From positions 1 through 64,000 of the forward strand of contig CAYUSP010000009.1 of the NCBI GenBank assembly GCA_964447405.1: a DNA stretch of 64,000 nt, given 5' to 3'. The notes under the pieces were generated by a model. The model was given only the letters and a program-made list of their open reading frames with translations, was not told where the DNA came from and ran no database searches. Within the stretch, counting starts at the first letter, position 1. The number at the start of each line of letters is the position of its first letter. Source of the stretch: JALNZF01 sp964447405. Its GTDB lineage: Bacteria > Nitrospirota > UBA9217. Positions 60,052 through 64,000 of this stretch are shown here, piece by piece. The translations under genes were made by a program, and so were the position numbers.

Positions 60052-60067
60052 ACAACAATATTGTTGT
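60052..60067. promoter_or_regulatory. Probable higBA operator, perfect palindrome
   Basis: ACAACAATATTGTTGT is an exact 16-bp palindrome 10 bases upstream of the higB start. HigA-type proteins bind such sites and shut off their operon. Confidence 0.65.
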
Positions 60068-60214
60068 ACTAGCTGAACACCAGCGGGGAGCAAGTCTGAA
60101 GCAAGGCTGAAGGCTGTATCCGCCCGGTGCCCTGAGGGTGCCCTGAAGGTCAGGTCTTGCGGTTTGACATCTTCCTTTCCGCGCCCTTTTCTCTGCCTTC
60201 ACTTTCAGCCGTCC

Positions 60215-61060
60215 TCACATCCTCCACTCGATCTTCGGCGCATTCCTCGGCACCAGCCGCTGGTACCTATACTTCGGATACCCCGCCATCAGGACGCCAT
60301 GGACAGCGTTGTCCGCAGGAACCTTCAGTGCCTCCCGGAGCGGCTGCCACTGAAGCAATCCGATCATGACAAAGCCGGCCCAGCAGGCACCGAGGCCGAA
60401 CGTTGGCGCTGCGAGGTCGAAATAGGCGAGCGCGGAGGTGCAGTCAACAACCCCCAGGCCGTAGGCCTTCGGCGCATGGGCAAACACGAGCACCGGTGCC
60501 CCGCGCGTCACGCCGTCGTACCCCTCTTTCCATCCGTCCACAACACGGTCGAGACGGTAGTTCACCGCTATCGGGGCATTTGCCTTTACCAGCTCCTGCA
60601 TGTGATCCACGACCATGTTGGCCAGCTTCTTCACCTCGTCGCGGGAATTGACCACAAGCCAGCTCACAAGCTGGCTATTCCCTCCCGTGGGCGCGTAACG
60701 CGTAAGCTCGATCAGCTTCTGGAGCTTCTCCTGCTCCACCGGTTTGTCCTGGTACGTGCGGATGGCACGGCGGGAGCGGAGGAACTGCTCGGCCTGTGCA
60801 GGCGACAGGCTGAGCGCCCGGTCAATGGCCGGGAAGTCCTCATGCTTCAGCATCGAATGGGTGAACGCGCCGTGCGGACAGACCGCGACGCAGTGGCCGC
60901 ACCGGATGCACCGCTCCGCCGCGTCCGGCGTCGGCTCGGGCGTGGAGGTAGCGTCTTTCATAGCGATGATCTTGATGGGGCATTCGGCAACGCAGATGCC
61001 GTCGCGTTTGCATTTCTTGTCGTCGATCGTAAACAAGCTCACGAAGCCTCCAGCATGCAA
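60215..61060 (-). CDS. Nitroreductase-family protein with N-terminal ferredoxin domain
   Basis: This 281-residue protein has a ferredoxin-like N-terminus (about 1-80) with a Cys set CKRDGICVAECP and a second full motif CIRCGHCVAVCPHG. The FMN-binding nitroreductase domain (about 90-281) contains SRRAIRTYQDKPVE, LTRYAPTGGNSQ, and ends LMAGYPKYRYQRL. Such ferredoxin-nitroreductases reduce nitro, quinone or other substrates in anaerobes. It stands alone; substrate unknown. Confidence 0.9.
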   Translation of the reverse strand: MHAGGFVSLFTIDDKKCKRDGICVAECPIKIIAMKDATSTPEPTPDAAERCIRCGHCVAVCPHGAFTHSMLKHEDFPAIDRALSLSPAQAEQFLRSRRAIRTYQDKPVEQEKLQKLIELTRYAPTGGNSQLVSWLVVNSRDEVKKLANMVVDHMQELVKANAPIAVNYRLDRVVDGWKEGYDGVTRGAPVLVFAHAPKAYGLGVVDCTSALAYFDLAAPTFGLGACWAGFVMIGLLQWQPLREALKVPADNAVHGVLMAGYPKYRYQRLVPRNAPKIEWRM

Positions 61061-61063
61061 TAA

Positions 61064-61141
61064 TAATTATGAATGATGAGTTAAAAATTAAGAAGTCACT
61101 TCTTACGGAAACAGACCCACGTCATTAAGAATTAAGAGCGA
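61064..61141. repeat. A+T-rich word-type inverted repeat
   Basis: The left arm 61064-61094 (TTATGAATGATGAG, TTAAAAATTAAGAAG) faces the right arm 61124-61141 (CATTAAGAATTAAGAG). The TTAAGAATTAAG word differs from the other families in this window. Confidence 0.55.
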
Positions 61142-61174
61142 ACCAATGGTTAGATCGTCGCGGTTTGACATTCC

Positions 61175-61501
61175 CTACGCCGCAGCCTTATGCGCTTCCA
61201 CGCGGAGTTTCACTCGCTCATTCGTTTGAAGTATTTTGATGATCTCCAGAATGTTATCCGCACGCGGATTGCCGCGCGGACCCAGCATGCGGTGAATGCT
61301 CTTGTCCGTCTTTTTGAGCTTTTTTGCCAGCTGCTGGAAGGTGATGGTCGCGTTGATATAGTCACGGAGCATGGCTTTGCCCGCATCGAGGTCTCCTGCC
61401 AGCAGTTCGTTCACGGCCTCGGTCAGCATCTGTCTTCTAAATGCCGGATCACTTACCGCACGGTCCATGATAGTTGTTCTGAATTTTCGCGTAATCGACA
61501 T
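61175..61501 (-). CDS. Antitoxin-like HTH protein of a truncated toxin-antitoxin pair
   Basis: This 108-residue protein has a helix-turn-helix near residues 55-95 (TFQQLAKKLKKTDKSIHRML, NPRADNILEIIKILQ), resembling addiction-module antidotes and HigA2-type proteins. GAGGTAACACC lies before ATG 61501. The ORF upstream on the same strand is only a remnant of a toxin, so this antitoxin may be an orphan. Confidence 0.75.
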   Translation of the reverse strand: MSITRKFRTTIMDRAVSDPAFRRQMLTEAVNELLAGDLDAGKAMLRDYINATITFQQLAKKLKKTDKSIHRMLGPRGNPRADNILEIIKILQTNERVKLRVEAHKAAA

Positions 61502-61510
61502 GGTGTTACC

Positions 61511-61660
61511 TCATTTCTGTCTCCATTTGGCCTGCTTATAATCCGCCCAATGCATCTGGGCCGTTTGGATGTCCTTTTGCAGGGTCTTCTTGGCTCCGCC
61601 ACCAAGCAGGATGACCAACTCGTCTCCCTCCTGACCGAAATTGACCTTCTCCATATCCAT
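61511..61660 (-). pseudogene. Remnant of a RelE/ParE-type toxin
   Basis: The 49-codon frame reads GDELVILLGGGAKKTLQKDI and QTAQMHWADYKQAKWRQK, which is the C-terminal part of addiction-module killer proteins (about 100 residues when whole). The N-terminal half is missing; the DUF4395 gene ends immediately upstream. The stop is nine bases before the antitoxin start. It is scored as a remnant, not a functional toxin. Confidence 0.65.
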
Positions 61661-61669
61661 CAAGACCCA

Positions 61670-62305
61670 TCAGGGCCAAACATGCGGCTGTACGCTCCAC
61701 GCCCCTTGGAACAGGATGGACAAGATCACAACGCCGCCGATAAAGCCGAGAACGATCAATATCTGGGATACCGATGTTTTTTGGATGTCCTGCCGTGCTT
61801 TCGGATCGCAGACCTCGCCGGGGCAGAACTGAGCCTTCTCCTTATAGATCAGCGGATAGACCTTGCATCCCAGGCAGATGCCGAAGGCAGATTCAAAGAA
61901 CAGGAAGATCATGCAGATGAGGCAGATAATGCCCGTTATGGGTCCATAGGCATTGACCAGCACGAGATGCACGAACATTGCGGATGCCAGGACCACGCCG
62001 ATGACCCAGGCGAATTTCTTCTGTTTGGCCCCCACATATTCGGGGACCTGGTTTCTCACGATCAGCCGCCCCATGATCAGGGTGGGGGAGTATCGGGGAT
62101 TCACCAGGACTCGAACGAGGAAGTCAGCGAGAAAGAGGGAAACAACGTACTTTATGGGAAGGAAGTCCTGCTTCAGAATAGCGAACCAAAAGGACGAGAA
62201 CACGGCCAGAAAGAGCAGCCCTGCTGCTGCCCGAATCTCCCGCTCATTGAGAACAGGAATCGGATAGCCGGCAACATCATCTCCGAATTGTACTATGCCA
62301 TTCAT
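61670..62305 (-). CDS. DUF4395-family membrane protein
   Basis: The 211-residue protein has four to five hydrophobic segments (about 28-45, 50-66, 98-118, 122-140 and 182-200) and a CLGCKVY motif near residue 146 typical of DUF4395. The family occurs in redox-related contexts (thiosulfate/rhodanese neighbours), function unproven. AAAGGAG lies upstream of ATG 62305. Confidence 0.85.
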   Translation of the reverse strand: MNGIVQFGDDVAGYPIPVLNEREIRAAAGLLFLAVFSSFWFAILKQDFLPIKYVVSLFLADFLVRVLVNPRYSPTLIMGRLIVRNQVPEYVGAKQKKFAWVIGVVLASAMFVHLVLVNAYGPITGIICLICMIFLFFESAFGICLGCKVYPLIYKEKAQFCPGEVCDPKARQDIQKTSVSQILIVLGFIGGVVILSILFQGAWSVQPHVWP

Positions 62306-62353
62306 TGTGCGTCGCTCCTTTATAAGGGAAACCAGTATTCCTTAGTAATGGAA

Positions 62354-64000
62354 TTACGTTTTTATCCCGTACTTTTTTATCTTGTAGTACAGGTTCCTCA
62401 CGGCCGTCTCCAAGAGCTGCGCCGCCTGCTCCCGATTTCCCCTCGTTTCGTGGAGCGCCCTCTCAATAGCCGCCTTCTCCGCCTCGGCAACAACCTGGTC
62501 CAAAGGCCGGATCGGCCCTGCTGAGGAAGCCAGGATGATCTGCCCGATGCTTTCGCATTCGAAGAGCGGCAGGTGTGTCACTTCGATGGTCTTTTCCGCG
62601 GGCTTCATATTGATCATGGCCCGCCCGATGATGCTCTCCAATTCCCTCACGTTGCCCGGCCACTGGTATTGTCGCAGCGTATCCATAGCCTCGTCGGTGA
62701 TGCGCTCCACCTGACGTCCGTAATCCTGGTTCAGACGCACGAGCAGGTGGTTCGCGATCTGGGAGATATCCTCTTTGATGCTCCGGAGCGGAGGGATCTG
62801 TATAGGAAGCACATTCAGGCGATAGTAAAGGTCTTCGCGAAAGGAACCTTCCTTGATCTTCTGCTCCAGTTTTGCATTCGTCGCGGCAATGACCCGCACG
62901 TCCACGGAAATGGGCGCAGTACTGCCGACCTTCATGATCTCCTTTTCCTGAAGCACCCGCAGGAGTTTTTTCTGGAGGGGCGCCGTGATATCTCCGATCT
63001 CATCAAGAAAGATGGTGCCCCGGCTCGCTTCTTCAAAGAGGCCCCGCTTGCCGCCCTTGGATGCCCCGGTAAAGGCGCCTTCCTCATACCCGAACAGTTC
63101 GCTCTCAAGCAATTGTTCAGGCAGGGCAGCGCAGTTCACGCGCACGAACTGACCGCGGCTCCTGCGGCTCGCGTTGTGGATCGCGTGGGCAAAAAGCTCT
63201 TTGCCCGTTCCGCTCTCGCCGCGGAGAAGCACCGTCGCGGGCGTCTCGGCAGCGCGCATGGCATGCTCCTTGGCGATATTCAACGCAACGCTCGAGCCGA
63301 CAATATCATCCCAGGTATAGCGCGCTTCGAGCCGCCGGATGAGCTTCCTGGCGTGGGCAAGCTCCTCGGTCAGGGCCATAATCTCCGAGATGTCGTGGAT
63401 CGTTCCCACGCTGCCGCGGATTGCGCCGTCGATGAAGATCGGCGCCACGCTCACAATGACTTCGCGCTTCGCAGGACCGACCTTCATGCGGACATTCCTG
63501 ACCGGCTTGCCGGTCTTCAGTATCTGGAGATGCATGCTGTCGCCCTCTGCGATGTCGACAGTAACCGGCTTGTTCAGCACAGCCTCTCGCGACAGGCCGG
63601 TGATCCGCGTATATGCCGAGTTGACGATGATCGTGTTGCCCAGCTCGTCAGCAACGGATATGGCATCCTCGGTCGCGTCGATCACGGCCTCCAGCAGGTT
63701 GCGCGCCTTCCAGAGGTCCGACACCCGGTCCGTCAGCGCCTTGAACTCCGTGATGTCGCGAAACACGGCAACAGCGCCGGCAATCGCGCCGCTGTCGTCA
63801 TGCAGGGGGACCCTGTTTGTGATGATAGCCGCGCCGCCAATGCTCTGCTGCTGGTTGAGCTCCGGCTTGCCCTGAGCGAGCACGACATGCAGGCGGGTGT
63901 TGGGAATTACATCAACAGCCTTGTGTCCGAGGACATCAGCCGCTTTAAGCCCGGTGATGCGCTCCGCAGCGCGATTAAAGAGGGTAACGATCCCGACCCC
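62354..64000 (-). CDS. Sigma-54-dependent transcriptional activator with PAS domains (5' end outside window)
   Basis: At least 548 residues are visible; the frame is open at 64000, so the N-terminus is missing. Two PAS domains (the first partly cut, the second with SYTRITGLSREAVLN-like sequence) precede a AAA+ domain. That domain has Walker A GESGTGKELFA, the sigma-54 contact loop GAFTGA, and Walker B GTIFLDEIGD. A C-terminal Fis-type HTH ends in LLETAVRNLYYKIKKYGIKT. It presumably senses a small molecule and activates sigma-54 promoters. No target promoter is identifiable in the window. Confidence 0.9.
   Translation of the reverse strand, partial: GVGIVTLFNRAAERITGLKAADVLGHKAVDVIPNTRLHVVLAQGKPELNQQQSIGGAAIITNRVPLHDDSGAIAGAVAVFRDITEFKALTDRVSDLWKARNLLEAVIDATEDAISVADELGNTIIVNSAYTRITGLSREAVLNKPVTVDIAEGDSMHLQILKTGKPVRNVRMKVGPAKREVIVSVAPIFIDGAIRGSVGTIHDISEIMALTEELAHARKLIRRLEARYTWDDIVGSSVALNIAKEHAMRAAETPATVLLRGESGTGKELFAHAIHNASRRSRGQFVRVNCAALPEQLLESELFGYEEGAFTGASKGGKRGLFEEASRGTIFLDEIGDITAPLQKKLLRVLQEKEIMKVGSTAPISVDVRVIAATNAKLEQKIKEGSFREDLYYRLNVLPIQIPPLRSIKEDISQIANHLLVRLNQDYGRQVERITDEAMDTLRQYQWPGNVRELESIIGRAMINMKPAEKTIEVTHLPLFECESIGQIILASSAGPIRPLDQVVAEAEKAAIERALHETRGNREQAAQLLETAVRNLYYKIKKYGIKT

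Noticed and set aside
61190..62524. 444-codon plus-strand frame opposite the antitoxin and DUF4395 genes
   Set aside because: Antisense to two well-supported genes with ribosome sites; no motifs.

Overview
The window looks like chromosomal DNA of a Gram-negative, respiring and probably anaerobic or facultatively anaerobic bacterium. The best guess is the Desulfobacterota (Geobacter-like) or Nitrospirota neighbourhood. The reasons are a three-subunit succinate dehydrogenase/fumarate reductase of the cytochrome b-CAB type, GTP-type PEP carboxykinase, an ACT-fused malic enzyme, a heme-motif (CxxCH) sensor kinase, bacteriohemerythrin, HD-GYP signalling, a TatD-radical SAM fusion, and intergenic inverted repeats built from recurring words. 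No rRNA, tRNA, CRISPR array, transposase or integrase was found. The taxonomic call is inference; nothing here fixes it.

Layout. 1-0.8 kb: the 3' end of a surface-type protein made of 52-residue repeats. 1.2-2.2 kb: an RluA-like pseudouridine synthase with an altered catalytic motif. 2.3-10.3 kb: central carbon metabolism (glutamate dehydrogenase, malic enzyme, fumarase, sdh/frd CAB). 10.4-15.5 kb: a phosphate-type binding protein, a Tim44-domain protein and a large hybrid histidine kinase. 15.7-20.4 kb: a complete branched-chain amino acid ABC transporter (livKHMGF), then a CBS-ACT protein. 21.1-25.6 kb: pckG with a decayed gene behind it, an OB-fold-like periplasmic protein and a MinD/FlhG-like ATPase. 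25.7-28.8 kb: HD-GYP, hemerythrin, a zinc-dependent phospholipase-like protein and an FmdB zinc ribbon. 28.9-46.3 kb: a long minus-strand housekeeping run (SMC-like ATPase, tmk, holB, ricT, metG, tatD-rSAM, lipid kinase, purH, TPR lipoprotein, L,D-transpeptidase, GlcF-like, transaldolase) headed by a chorismate-utilising synthase. 46.4-46.8 kb: a strong candidate for an independent structured RNA with promoter, closing helix and terminator. 46.9-51.8 kb: a B12-type radical SAM protein and small single-domain proteins.

51.7-61.7 kb is an accessory region. It holds a 135-bp direct duplication that includes a gene fragment, a DUF6933/SEC-C protein, VapBC, HigBA, a third toxin-antitoxin pair whose toxin is only a remnant, a patch of small secreted proteins of unknown function, and a two-gene DUF262/HNH plus AlbA_2 (Schlafen-type) module that may be a defence system. 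Its centre (about 54.4-59.3 kb) is visibly A+T-richer than the flanks. The window closes with a ferredoxin-nitroreductase, a DUF4395 membrane protein and the 3' part of a sigma-54 activator.

The most interesting observations are the structured RNA at 46.47-46.79 kb, the DUF262/AlbA_2 pair at 56.5-59.3 kb, the families of word-built inverted repeats in intergenic gaps across the window, including two inside the liv operon, the partial duplication at 51.75/54.58 kb, and the RluA homologue that lacks the catalytic aspartate.
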